NCBI GenBank assembly: GCA_023269585.1 | Contig: JAHFTC010000027.1 | Span: 1 to 39,485 of the forward strand | DNA from: Opitutaceae bacterium | GTDB lineage: Bacteria; Verrucomicrobiota; Verrucomicrobiia; Opitutales; Opitutaceae | Reading direction: 5' to 3' | DNA length: 39,485 nt | Shown: in pieces, positions 7,539 through 15,277 of the stretch | Layout of the letters: each line of letters starts with the position of its first letter | Position numbering within the stretch: position 1 is the stretch's first letter | Notes under the pieces: model-generated | Databases searched by the model: none | Told to the model about the DNA's origin: nothing | The model's input: the letters and a program-made list of their open reading frames with translations, nothing else | Translations under genes and position numbers: made by a program

Positions 7539-7867
7539 GGCTGCTGTTCGACGAGAACCTTTCACCCCAGTTGGTCCGCCGGTTGGCCGACGTGTTTCCC
7601 GGCAGTGTCCATGTGCGGGACTGCGGCCTGGCATCCGGTGCCGATGGCGCGGTCTGGCGGCACGCGCGCGAGCAGGGTTTCGTGATCGTCTCCAAGGACG
7701 AGGATTTCCGGCATCTCAGTTTTCTCGAGGGGGCTCCGCCGAAGGTGGTCGGGATCGAACTCGGCAATTGCAGCACGGACCTGATCGAGCAGCTCCTGCG
7801 CAAGAGGCAGGTGGAGATGGCCCGTTTCGCAGCCGATCCAGCGGCCGCGTTTCTGCGGCTGCCGTGA
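7535..7867 (+). CDS. DUF5615 PIN-like toxin
   Basis: A 110-residue protein of the DUF5615 PIN-like family. It has the N-terminal acidic motif LLFDENLSPQLVRRL, the middle VHVRDCGLASGADGAVWRHA, ARE-QGFVIVSKDEDFRHLS with further acidic residues, and PPKVVGIELGNCSTDLI. PIN domains are Mg-dependent ribonucleases, and the acidic residues Asp6, Glu7 and the DEDF cluster fit such a site. It overlaps the DUF433 gene by four bases. Cellular target unknown. The vsr remnant starts 31 bp downstream. Confidence 0.87.
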   Translation: MRLLFDENLSPQLVRRLADVFPGSVHVRDCGLASGADGAVWRHAREQGFVIVSKDEDFRHLSFLEGAPPKVVGIELGNCSTDLIEQLLRKRQVEMARFAADPAAAFLRLP

Positions 7868-7898
7868 GCCTTGCGGTTTGGTCCCTCCCGGGTCCGCT

Positions 7899-8040
7899 AT
7901 GACCGACATCCTTACCGAGAAGCAGCGGAGCGCGTTGATGTCGCGCATCCGCTCCGCGGGGAATACGTCGACCGAGCTGCGGTTGGTGGCGCTGCTGCGG
8001 GCGGCGGGGATCCGCGGCTGGCGACGGGGGCAGCGGCTGC
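7899..8040 (+). pseudogene. vsr-family endonuclease, N-terminal remnant
   Basis: The start MTDILTEKQRSALMSRIRSA plus GNTSTELRLVALLRAAGIRG and WRRGQRLP matches the N-terminus of very-short-patch-repair (Vsr) endonucleases, which nick at T:G mismatches left by cytosine-methylation deamination. After residue 47 the family sequence is lost: the frame continues into low-complexity DNA and the CACAGAG-type repeat (8101-8182), then a brief VRWERL at 8187-8204 that resembles the next part of the core, then antisense of the HEPN gene. The FVDGCFWHGC catalytic segment is missing, so the gene is dead. The 47 codons themselves look intact, implying a fairly recent break. Confidence 0.72.
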
Positions 8041-8100
8041 CGCTGCCTACGCAGAACGAAGAAGGCAGAGGGCGGAATGCGGCCGGCAGTCGGAAAAGTT

Positions 8101-8182
8101 CACCACGGAGGGCACGGAGTGCACGGAGTTCGGGCGGAGGGGCTCGGGCTTCCTCCTCTGTGCTCTCGGTGCACTCTGTGGT
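8101..8182. repeat. CACAGAG-type dispersed hairpin (copy 2)
   Basis: CACCACGGAGGGCACGGAGT and following bases pair with CTCTGTGCTCTCGGTGCACTC on the right. The copy at 9421-9508 is almost identical over about 85 bases; a right half is at 7145-7184. Such CACAGAG/CTCTGTG palindromes are common between genes in Verrucomicrobia and Planctomycetes (general knowledge). Confidence 0.8.
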
Positions 8183-8210
8183 GCAAGTGCGGTGGGAGCG
8201 GCTGACCGCA

Positions 8211-8663
8211 TCACTGCCGCGGCGCGAGCTCCGGGTGTTTGTCCTGCAACCACGCCAAAACTTGGACCTGGAGCTCGCGGACGTAGGCGATGAGCGCGGC
8301 GGTGTCGGTTTCGGAGGCGTCGCCGGCGCGGTCGTACTCGATGACGTTCCGTTTCTGGCGGCAGCCGTCGAGGTAGTCGGCATCACTCTGGTGCGCCGCG
8401 CCGAGGATATGGGGCAGGGCGTTGAGGGTGCGCGCGTGGGCGAGCTGGCCCTTGGCTGGGCGGTAGCCCTCGGCGGCGAGCAGGATCGTGCAGAGCTTGA
8501 GCGCGGCGTTGTAGGCGATGCCGTAGCGCCAGTCCGCGGAGATGGTGTCGGACGCCGCGTCGCGCAGGTCGCGCTCGACGATCTTCCACAGGTCCCGGAT
8601 TTCCTCAGGACTGGTCCGGTGTCGCTGGAGCCAGCCCGCGGCCAACCATGTCGGCAAACTCAT
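8211..8663 (-). CDS. HEPN-domain protein, probable toxin of an MNT/HEPN pair
   Basis: A 150-residue all-helical protein that looks like a HEPN domain: WKIVERDLRDAASDTISADW, RYGIAYNAALKLCTILLAA, EGYRPAKGQLAHARTLNALP and the conserved CRQKRNVIEYD near residue 112, where the RN and Tyr match the RN..xY version of the HEPN RNase motif (no His at the Rx4-6H position). The start MSLPTW at 8663 is preferred; an upstream in-frame ATG at 8702 also exists. The gene overlaps the 3' end of the nucleotidyltransferase gene by 59 bases. In characterised HepT/MntA systems the HEPN protein is an RNase silenced by AMPylation on Tyr. Confidence 0.78.
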   Translation of the reverse strand: MSLPTWLAAGWLQRHRTSPEEIRDLWKIVERDLRDAASDTISADWRYGIAYNAALKLCTILLAAEGYRPAKGQLAHARTLNALPHILGAAHQSDADYLDGCRQKRNVIEYDRAGDASETDTAALIAYVRELQVQVLAWLQDKHPELAPRQ

Positions 8664-9228
8664 GTTCGTCTCCGATGATGAAGAGTTTCGGCTTTGCGAC
8701 AACCTCGCTCAGGAAATGATCGCGCGCGGCAAGCCGCCGGAGCAGCTCCGCTGTGGTGAGGAAGTGGGGATTGACCTCGCGGCCCAGTTTTTCGGCCAGC
8801 GCCCGCAGCGGGGAGGCGAGGTCGCGGTGGGTGGCGCCTCCGATCACCATCAGGTCGAGGTCGCTTTCGGCGCGCTCCCGAAGGTCGGCCAGCGAGCCGA
8901 AGACGAAGGCGTATTCGATCTTCTTCGAGGTGCGCAGGGCGTCGTGGAGCAGATCCTTCAGCCCGGACGTTTTCAGGACGATGTTGCGCAGCTCGGGAAA
9001 AAGCGGATGCGCCGGGTTGGCGGCGTAGTAGCGGCGGTTGCCGTCGGTGGTGGTCGTGAGCAGCTCGAGTCTGACGAGCTTGGCCAGCTCCTCCTCGACG
9101 GAGGCGGGGGCGAACTCCGTGCGCTTGATGATCTCGGCGCGGTAGAGCCGGGCGGGGTTGAGGCCGAACAGCAGTTGGAGCAGCTCGGCCCGGACCGCGG
9201 AGTGGAAGAGGAGGGCGAGTTTGTTCAT
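8605..9228 (-). CDS. MNT-type nucleotidyltransferase with N-terminal winged helix, probable antitoxin
   Basis: A 207-residue protein. Residues 1-75 form a winged-helix domain (ALLFHSAVRAELLQLLFGLN, RAEIIKRTEFAPASVEEELA, then LVRLELLTTTTDGNRRYY). Residues about 95-175 form a minimal nucleotidyltransferase domain with the diagnostic FGSLADLRERAESDLDLMVI: Gly-Ser and the paired Asp residues of the GSx10DxD motif. MNT antitoxins of the MntA class transfer AMP to HEPN toxins. The fused DNA-binding domain would let this protein also control its own promoter, fitting the repeated operator-like motif just upstream. The ATG at 9228 starts the family similarity. Overlapping order with the HEPN gene supports one transcript. 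Confidence 0.84.
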   Translation of the reverse strand: MNKLALLFHSAVRAELLQLLFGLNPARLYRAEIIKRTEFAPASVEEELAKLVRLELLTTTTDGNRRYYAANPAHPLFPELRNIVLKTSGLKDLLHDALRTSKKIEYAFVFGSLADLRERAESDLDLMVIGGATHRDLASPLRALAEKLGREVNPHFLTTAELLRRLAARDHFLSEVVAKPKLFIIGDEHEFADMVGRGLAPATPDQS

Positions 9229-9231
9229 GAG

Positions 9232-9288
9232 CCCGGTATTGCCGAGTGTATGCCCGGTATTGCCGGGGGAAAGCGTGGTAATACCGGG
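9232..9288 (-). promoter_or_regulatory. Operator-like CCCGGTATT repeats upstream of the MNT/HEPN pair
   Basis: CCCGGTATT occurs at 9232-9240 and 9253-9261, exactly 21 bp apart (two helical turns), and inverted as AATACCGGG at 9280-9288. All lie between the MNT start codon (9228) and 60 bp upstream. The winged-helix domain of the MNT protein is the natural candidate binder. They could also fold in the 5' UTR. Confidence 0.5.
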
Positions 9289-9299
9289 AGTGGTGGCAA

Positions 9300-9591
9300 G
9301 CCGGAACTCCGGCGGGCTTGGATCGTACCGGCGCGGATCCGCTCGGCGGCGGCATCCTCCGGCTGCGGGTTTCGGGTTTGTGGTTCCCGGCTTCGGGATG
9401 GGCGGCCGGCGGCCGGAGAGGTTCACCACAGAGGGCACGGAGTGCACGGAGTTCGGGCGGAGGGGCTCGGGCTTCCTCCTCTGTGCTCTCGGTGCACTCT
9501 GTGGTGCAAGTCCGTCGTCGGTCGTCATTCTGGTGAAGCCGGACTTCGTGTTTCGGAAGGAGCGTCCTTGCCGTGCGGTACGCGGTTGGGT
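9300..9591. repeat. Repeat-bearing gap with CACAGAG hairpin (copy 3) and vsr fragment
   Basis: This gap holds GGGTTTCGGGTTTGTGGTTC low-complexity DNA near 9367, the full CACAGAG-type hairpin (9421-9508), and twelve codons encoding VKPDFVFRKERP (9533-9568), a vsr core fragment. No intact gene is seen. Confidence 0.7.
9533..9568 (+). pseudogene. Isolated vsr-like fragment (VKPDFVFRKERP)
   Basis: Same fragment as at 7228-7263, again 3' of a CACAGAG-type repeat copy. The FVDGCFWHGC part does not follow. Confidence 0.5.
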
Positions 9592-9993
9592 TCAGAAACG
9601 CGGCAGGGCCTTCTTCAGCCAGATCTCGCCCACCCGGGCGTATTCGCTTTTCAATGCGGCGGTACAGGGGAGGGAGCGCGTCCGCACCTCGAGCGTCTTG
9701 GTGACTTTGCCCAGGACGAAGCCGACGCCGGAGAGGGCGATCACGACCGCGAGCCCGAGCAGCCCGTGGCTGATCGAGAGCACGATGCTGTACGGAATGA
9801 GGATCAGCCCCAGCGCGATCGCGTAGAGCGCGCCGTACATCTGCGTGCGGACGACTTGTTTGAGCGCCTCGAGCGCGGCGGTGTCGGCGATCGCGGTGTG
9901 GGTGGCGAGAAACGCTTTCAGCGCGCGTTGCGCGAAAAGCAGGCCGGCGATGAGGGCGATCTGGAGGAGGACGTAGGGCAGGATCAGGAGCAT
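9592..9993 (-). CDS. Small polytopic membrane protein of unknown function
   Basis: A 133-residue protein with three hydrophobic spans: residues about 2-22 (LLILPYVLLQIALIAGLLFA), about 52-75 (MYGALYAIALGLILIPYSIV) and about 78-98 (GLLGLAVVIALSGVGFVLG). A basic C-terminal tail (KVTKTLEVRTRSL..KKALPRF) should face the cytoplasm. I do not recognise the family. Codon use is like its neighbours and the ATG at 9993 is well placed. Both flanks are repeat DNA, so it is probably a single-gene unit. Confidence 0.7.
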   Translation of the reverse strand: MLLILPYVLLQIALIAGLLFAQRALKAFLATHTAIADTAALEALKQVVRTQMYGALYAIALGLILIPYSIVLSISHGLLGLAVVIALSGVGFVLGKVTKTLEVRTRSLPCTAALKSEYARVGEIWLKKALPRF

Positions 9994-10707
9994 GGGACGG
10001 TGGGTGGTCGCGGCGGGAGGGCCGCCGTGTGGCGGACAGGTTCGAGGCGGAAACCGCGCGTGGCGACCGGGGTTGGACGAGCGGTAATCGGCTCCGGCGA
10101 CCGGGCGCGGGCTGGTGTGATCGGTCCCTTCGGTGATCGGGCTCTCGTCGCTCGTCCCTCGACACTCGACTGGCTGATCGCAGCTGGGCGGCTGCGCCGC
10201 CCAGCTACGGCGGAAGGCTGACCGCTCGGAGGACCATGAGCGCGACGGTTTTCGGAACTTGTAATACAATAGATTACAAGATCGGGGGCGGGGCCTGCGC
10301 GAAGGGCAGGATTGGTGGAGGTGTGGCCGGTGAGCGGTGGTCGGAGGACGGACGCCAGACGATGGAGGCTGAGCGGCTGCGTCGCCCAGCTATGGCGGAA
10401 GGCGGACAGTAACCGGTTGCCGGTGACCGGTGAGCGGTTGGGGCGGAGGATGGCCAGTTGGAGGGCCGAGCTGGAGCTCGGCGCGTCCCAAGGCGGCGGT
10501 GCTGAGGGCGGCGTTCGCCTCAAGTGCCCAGCCGCTTCGTTACCTTTGTTTCCTAATGTCGTCTGCTGGCTGTTCGTTGCGTGCCAGTTATCCTGCTCGG
10601 CCCGAAGCCGGATGGTGGGCGTGAAGCCCGCCCCACCCGGACGGAGGCTCGGGCCCGGCTGCGTGACCGGTGTTGCCTTCTGCGGCGATTCTGCGGCTTT
10701 CTTCCCC
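9994..10707. repeat. 714-bp repeat-rich gap before engB
   Basis: No gene is supported. It contains a hairpin AGCTGGGCGGC/GCCGCCCAGCT (10182-10206), the AT-rich dyad at 10258-10280, a second copy of the GGCTGAGCGGCTGCG-type hairpin (10366-10407), CGGTGAGC-type units near 10328 and 10420-10440, a GAGCTGGAGCTCGGCGCGTC palindrome near 10477 and a GTGGGCGTGAAGCCCGCC palindrome near 10615. Confidence 0.7.
10182..10280. repeat. Composite repeat: GC hairpin plus AT-rich dyad (copy 1)
   Basis: A perfect 11-bp hairpin AGCTGGGCGGC-TGC-GCCGCCCAGCT is followed by CGGCGGAAGG, then CTCGGAGGACCATGAGCGCG, and ends in the dyad CTTGTAAT-N7-ATTACAAG (10258-10280). The same order recurs at 15451-15566, with an insert of CGGTGGAC-type DNA after the hairpin. 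Confidence 0.75.
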
Positions 10708-11301
10708 ATGATCATCAAAACCGCGGAACTCGAGGCCAGCACGCCGACCATGAAGGGCGCGCCGGTGGGCGCGTTGCCGGAGTTCGCCTTCATCGGCCGC
10801 TCCAACGTGGGCAAATCCTCGCTGATCAACCTGCTCGCCCAGCGCCGCGAGCTCGCGCTGGTTTCGGCCACCCCGGGCAAGACCCGCCTCCTGAATTTCT
10901 TCCGCATCAACAACGACTGGCGACTGGTCGACCTGCCCGGCTACGGCTTCGCGAAGGGCGCGAAGGGCGAGCGGGCCGACTTCAACGTCGCCGTGGCCGA
11001 CTACCTCGAGCACGGCGCGAACGTGGCGTGCGTGTTCGTGCTGATCGACTCCTCCATCCCGCCCCAGCGCCTCGACATCGAATTCCTGCGCTGGCTCGAC
11101 GGTTGCGACGTGGACTCCGCCATCGTCTTCACCAAGGCCGACAAGGTCGGCCGTGGCCGCTACAAGCAGGTGGAGGAGCAGTTCGGCCGCGAGTTGGTGG
11201 CGGCCGGCGTGGCGATGCCGGAGCACTATTTCGTGTCGGCGACGAAGGGCGAGGGGCGCGAGGCGCTGCTCGGCTTCATCGAGACGCAGCTGGGCCGGTG
11301 A
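10708..11301 (+). CDS. engB: Ribosome biogenesis GTP-binding protein EngB (YsxC/YihA)
   Basis: Essential GTPase of the TRAFAC Era-like family needed for 50S subunit assembly. The 197-residue product has all G motifs: GRSNVGKSSLIN (G1, about 30-41), the TPGKTR switch (G2), DLPGYGFAK (G3, about 75), TKAD (G4, about 143) and SATKG (G5, about 178). Length is normal. The ATG at 10708 directly follows CTTTCTTCCCC and begins the conserved MIIKTAELEAS. Its TGA (11299-11301) is part of a GGCCGGTGACCGGTGG repeat, as for sixA, ORF6N and the rmlD-like gene. Confidence 0.95.
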   Translation: MIIKTAELEASTPTMKGAPVGALPEFAFIGRSNVGKSSLINLLAQRRELALVSATPGKTRLLNFFRINNDWRLVDLPGYGFAKGAKGERADFNVAVADYLEHGANVACVFVLIDSSIPPQRLDIEFLRWLDGCDVDSAIVFTKADKVGRGRYKQVEEQFGRELVAAGVAMPEHYFVSATKGEGREALLGFIETQLGR

Positions 11302-11717
11302 CCGGTGGACGGTGACCAGTGGACTGTGGACGGTCGACGGTAGCCAGTGGACTGTGACCAATGGACCCCCTACGACATGCTTAGGGTGCGGCAGGAGCAG
11401 TAGTTGCCGGATGCCGGTAACCAGTAGCCGGTGACCTGTGCCCGGTGGGCGGATTTGGAATGTGGAACTTAGGAAATCAGGAACAGACAGCGGACGTTTC
11501 CGGTGTCTGTTTGTTTCCGTTTCTTGAGTTCCTGAGTTCCAGATTGTCCGTTCGGGTTTCCGAAACGGGTGATCAGGCTCTCGACGCTCGATGCTCGACT
11601 GATTAGCGCCTGAAGGCGCGTCCGAGGGCGGTTTGCCTCCTGCTGTAGCCGGGGGCGGCGACCCCGGCCAGAGGTGCCGGCCTCACCGCGGCCGGCTACA
11701 GGTTTCCAGAAACCGCG
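11302..11717. repeat. Repeat-filled gap between engB and the ABC exporter genes
   Basis: It carries a CGGTGGACGGTGACC-type array (11293-11360), a decayed 24-bp-family cassette (11365-11402, GGGTGCGGCAGGAG end), a hairpin family GGAATGTGGAACTTAGGAAA..TTCCTGAGTTCC (11457-11545), CTCTCGACGCTCGATGCTCG (11579-11598) and a palindrome TGTAGCCGGGGGC..GCCGGCTACA (11644-11700) whose relative forms the 3' end of the radical SAM gene at 23673-23739. No gene seen. Confidence 0.7.
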
Positions 11718-12860
11718 CTACACCCGGAACCAGCGCGCGGCAGCGGCGGTGGCGACGGTGCCGAAACCGGCGAGCACGAGCAGCGGCTGCACGACCGAGC
11801 CGAGATCGCCGCCGAAGCTGATCAACCGGTGCAGCGCATCGAGCGCCCAGCTGGTCGGCACGCAATGCCCCGCCGTGCGCAGCGCCTCCGGCGCGAGCTC
11901 CAAGGGGAACCAGCAGCCGCCGAGCGCCGCCATGAGCAGGCTGGCCAGCACGCACACGCCCACGACGCGGTCCGGCGCGTCGAGCAGCGAGCCGATCAGC
12001 AGGCCGCAGGCCGCCGCGACCCAAGCGTAGACGAGCAGCACGAGGAGCACGCCGGGCAGGTTCGCGCCGACGTTGAGGTGGAAGAGCAGTTTCCCGACGA
12101 GCAGCAGAAACACGATCTGCACGGCGCCGAGCAGCCACAGCCCGTAGAGCTGGCCGGCGATGAGCTCGCCACGGGTCACCGGCAACGTGAGCAGGCGCTT
12201 CAACACGCCGCTGCGCCGCGTGGCCGCCAGCGTCGCCCCGCCGAAGATCAGCAGGTTCATCGTGAGAAAGTACACGAGGTTGCCCGGCAGTGAAAAACCG
12301 ATACCGGTCGGGACGGGATCGCGTCCGGCGAACTTCGCGTCGAGTGCGACGAGTGCGGGCTTCGCCAGCGCGGCGCGCAGCGCCTCTTCGCTCGGCGGCC
12401 AGTTGGTCCCGGCGGCCGAGGTCTCGACCAGGTGCGAGTTGAGTGCGACCAGCGCGCGCAGGAGCCGGGCCTCGATCACCAGCGCGTCGCCTTGGGCGTC
12501 CTCGCTGCCGGGGACCGGCGCGAGCTCGACGTTGGCGGGGCGCCGGGCGAGCACGCGCTCGGTGAAATCGGCCGGCACGCGGATTGTGCGCACGGGCTTG
12601 CTCTTCTTGTCCTTCGTGGGATCGAGGCGCCACAGGCCCTGTGCGCCGAGCACGTCGATGAAGATGTTGCCGAGGAAGCCGGTGTCGGCGTTCTCGATGA
12701 GCACGGGCGGGAAGCGGTTCGAGGACTTGCCGTCGCCGAACGAGAAGCGCGCCATGATCGCGACGAACGCGAGTGGGAGGGCGAAGAGCCAGATGTACGC
12801 GGTGCGGCTCTTGAGGAAGAGGCGCAGCTCGTTGTGTCCGATGGAGAGGATGTTTTTCAT
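11718..12860 (-). CDS. ABC-2 type transporter permease (second of pair)
   Basis: A 380-residue membrane subunit of an ABC-2 exporter. One N-terminal span (YIWLFALPLAFVAIMARFSF, about 21-40) is followed by a long extracytoplasmic domain (about 45-195), then five spans from LVYFLTMNLLIFGGATLAAT to VLAGFGTVATAAAARWF. The segment AATRRSGVLKRLLTLPVTRG with ELIAGQLYG following is the conserved ABC-2 coupling region. The start ATG overlaps the stop of the upstream permease (ATGA, 12857-12860), so the two are translationally coupled and probably form a heterodimer. Substrate is unknown; the layout resembles YbhFSR/YhhJ-type and DrrAB-type drug or lipid exporters. Confidence 0.9.
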   Translation of the reverse strand: MKNILSIGHNELRLFLKSRTAYIWLFALPLAFVAIMARFSFGDGKSSNRFPPVLIENADTGFLGNIFIDVLGAQGLWRLDPTKDKKSKPVRTIRVPADFTERVLARRPANVELAPVPGSEDAQGDALVIEARLLRALVALNSHLVETSAAGTNWPPSEEALRAALAKPALVALDAKFAGRDPVPTGIGFSLPGNLVYFLTMNLLIFGGATLAATRRSGVLKRLLTLPVTRGELIAGQLYGLWLLGAVQIVFLLLVGKLLFHLNVGANLPGVLLVLLVYAWVAAACGLLIGSLLDAPDRVVGVCVLASLLMAALGGCWFPLELAPEALRTAGHCVPTSWALDALHRLISFGGDLGSVVQPLLVLAGFGTVATAAAARWFRV

Positions 12861-14122
12861 GCGCGGCCGCCTTTCGCGAAGTGGCGGCGGAAGAGCCAGG
12901 CGGCGAGCGCGAGCAGCGCGGCGCCGAGCAGTGCGAGTTTGAGCGCGACGGGCAGCCAGGCCGCCGGGCCGGCGCCGCCGTACTCCACGGCGCGCGCCGT
13001 CGACGCGAACCAATGTGTTGGCAGCAGCGGCATGACATGCGCGCGGAAGAACGGCGGCAGCATCTCCGGCGGAAACGCGCACCCGCCCGCCATGCCGAGC
13101 ACGAGGCTGACCATCGAGCGGATCGGGTCGGCTTTGCGCTGATCGGGAATCCACGCGACGAGCACGGCCATCAGCCCGGCGACGAACAGCGCGTAGGTGA
13201 CGACGAGCGCACCGAGCGCGAGGGGCTGGTGCCAGGTCACCCCGAAGACCGCGATGCCGCTGCCGAGCATGATCACGGCGCAGAGCACGAGCATCAGGAC
13301 GGTGAACACGACCTTCGCGCCGATGAACGGCGTGAGCGAGACGTGCAGCGTCTGGTAGCGGGCGAGCGTGCGCAGCTCGATCTCGCGGTGCAGGTCGCCC
13401 ATGCCGAGCCCGCCGAGAAAAAGCAGGAACATCGCGGCCCCACCGAGCAGGAGGTGTCCGAAGAGATTGAAGCCGCCGCCCGTGCCGCCGGCGACGGCCG
13501 TATCAGGTTTCGTGTAGCCGACGAGCGGCGGATTGAGGAACGGCCCGAGCGAGCGCAGCTTCTGTCCGGCCTGCGTGAGGAGCGGGCCCACCTGCTCGAG
13601 GTCGGTGTCGCCCTCGAGCACCGGGCGCCACGCGGCGAGATCCGGGGCGAAGTTGCGCGCGACGCCGTCGAGCGCGGCGGTGAGGACGCCGAGGCCTTCC
13701 TCGATGACGGTCGGCTTGATCGACTCGGAGGGATTCTTGACCAGCTCGAGCGTGACCTTCCTGCCGGCGAGGAAATCGCTGGAGAAGCCGGCGGGGATGA
13801 CGACGACCGCGCTGAGCTCGTTGTCGTTGAGCTGGGCGAGGGCGGGGCCGCGGTCGAGCAGCACGGGCTCGAGCGGGACAGCGGAGCGGCGCTCGCCGAA
13901 GTCGCCCTGGTTGAGGGCGCCCCGCAGGAAGCGCGTGATGGTCGTGTTGTCCTCGTCGACGAGGGCGAAGCGGATACGGCTGAGCTTCTGTTCGCGTTGG
14001 CCGCCGCCGAAGGCGAAGCCGATGATCCCGGCCACGCTGAGAGGCGCGAGGAGGAAGATGACCCACGGCAGCGGGTTGCGGCGGGTGCGGGCGAAGTCCT
14101 TGGCGAGGAGGGCGCGGAGCAT
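12857..14122 (-). CDS. ABC-2 type transporter permease (first of pair)
   Basis: A 421-residue permease with the same plan as its partner: one span after MLRALLAKDFARTRRNPLPW (about 19-40), a large outer domain (about 45-230) and five or six C-terminal spans beginning FGHLLLGGAAMFLLFLGGLG. The ABC-2 signature DLHREIELRTLARYQTLHVS is followed by LTPFIGAKVV. The gene follows the ATPase gene after 6 bp and overlaps the second permease gene, making a three-gene operon read right to left: ATPase, permease, permease. Confidence 0.9.
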   Translation of the reverse strand: MLRALLAKDFARTRRNPLPWVIFLLAPLSVAGIIGFAFGGGQREQKLSRIRFALVDEDNTTITRFLRGALNQGDFGERRSAVPLEPVLLDRGPALAQLNDNELSAVVVIPAGFSSDFLAGRKVTLELVKNPSESIKPTVIEEGLGVLTAALDGVARNFAPDLAAWRPVLEGDTDLEQVGPLLTQAGQKLRSLGPFLNPPLVGYTKPDTAVAGGTGGGFNLFGHLLLGGAAMFLLFLGGLGMGDLHREIELRTLARYQTLHVSLTPFIGAKVVFTVLMLVLCAVIMLGSGIAVFGVTWHQPLALGALVVTYALFVAGLMAVLVAWIPDQRKADPIRSMVSLVLGMAGGCAFPPEMLPPFFRAHVMPLLPTHWFASTARAVEYGGAGPAAWLPVALKLALLGAALLALAAWLFRRHFAKGGRA

Positions 14123-14128
14123 GGCGGG

Positions 14129-15064
14129 TTACTCGCGGAGGTCGCGGCCGGTGAGCTGGAGGAAGACGTCGTTGAGGCTGGGGCGCTTGAGCGTGACGTT
14201 CTCGGCGCGCACGGGCAGGGCGAGCAGCTCGCGCAGGCAGTCGGCCGGGTCGCGCTCGCCGAGGGCGGCGACGACGAGCTGGCGGTCGGTGTGCTGGAGA
14301 ACTCGGTACCGTTCGCGGAAGCCCGGCCAGGTGTCGGGCTGCGCGCCGGTCCAGGCGCCGTCGAGGGCGAAGAGGCGGTCGCCGCCGAGGCGTTCCTGCA
14401 GCTCGCGCAACGTGCCCTCGGCGTGCATGCGGCCGCGGTCGACGATGCCGATGCGGTCGCAGAGCGACTCGGCCTCCTCGAGGTAGTGGGTGGTGTAGAG
14501 CACGGCCACGCCCTCGGCGCGCAGGCCGCGGATGAACTCGAGGATGTTGAGGCGCGCCTGCGGATCGATGCCCACCGTGGGCTCGTCGAGGAGGATGAGG
14601 CGCGGGCGGTGGAGCAGGGCGCAGCCGAGGTTGACGCGGCGTTTCATGCCGCCGGAGAAGGTCTTCACGGCGTCCTTGGCGCGATCGGCGAGGGTGAGCG
14701 CGGCGAGCAGCTCGGCCGCGCGGGCGCGGGCGGTCTTGCCGTCGAGGCCGGCGAGGCGTCCCCAGAATTCAAGGTTCTCGGCGGCGCTCAGCTCCTCGTA
14801 GAGCGCGAGGTCCTGCGGGACGACGCCCATCAGGCGCTTGGCCGCCTGCGGATTCGCGGCGAGCGGCTGGCCGGCGACGGTGACCGTGCCGCCGTCGGGC
14901 CGGAGCAGGCCGCAGATCATCGAGATGGTGGTGGTCTTGCCCGCGCCGTTGGGGCCGAGCAGGCCGTAGATCTCGCCGGGGCACACGGTGAAGCTGACGT
15001 CTGCAACGGCTTGGACGGGGCCGAAGGTTTTCGACAGGTGGTCGACTTGGAGCAGGGGCGACAT
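14129..15064 (-). CDS. ABC transporter ATP-binding protein
   Basis: A 311-residue ATPase that drives the two ABC-2 permeases. Walker A is GPNGAGKTTT (about 38-47), the Q-loop GVVPQDLALYEELS (about 84), the signature FSGGMKRRVNLG (about 138), Walker B LILLDEPTVGID (about 158-169), and the switch His in YTTHYLEEAE (about 194). The C-terminal 90 residues form the accessory domain usual in multidrug and lipid exporters of the CcmA/DrrA type. The ATG at 15064 begins the family similarity. Upstream is a 571-bp repeat zone, so the promoter must lie in or near repeats. Confidence 0.93.
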   Translation of the reverse strand: MSPLLQVDHLSKTFGPVQAVADVSFTVCPGEIYGLLGPNGAGKTTTISMICGLLRPDGGTVTVAGQPLAANPQAAKRLMGVVPQDLALYEELSAAENLEFWGRLAGLDGKTARARAAELLAALTLADRAKDAVKTFSGGMKRRVNLGCALLHRPRLILLDEPTVGIDPQARLNILEFIRGLRAEGVAVLYTTHYLEEAESLCDRIGIVDRGRMHAEGTLRELQERLGGDRLFALDGAWTGAQPDTWPGFRERYRVLQHTDRQLVVAALGERDPADCLRELLALPVRAENVTLKRPSLNDVFLQLTGRDLRE

Positions 15065-15277
15065 GCTGGCGAGCGTGCCGTTGCGGGCCGGCGAAGTCGA
15101 GCGGCCGGAAGTCACGGTGGGACAGGGACGAGGGTCACGGTGGGCGGCGAGCGGTGAGCGGCCTTTGGCCTCCCTCGCCGCGTTCCCATCCGCGTACCTA
15201 CTGGAACGCGGCTGACTTCGCGCTGCGCGCTGTGGTACGCGGCTGGGACGGTGGACTGTGGACCGTGGACGGTGGGC

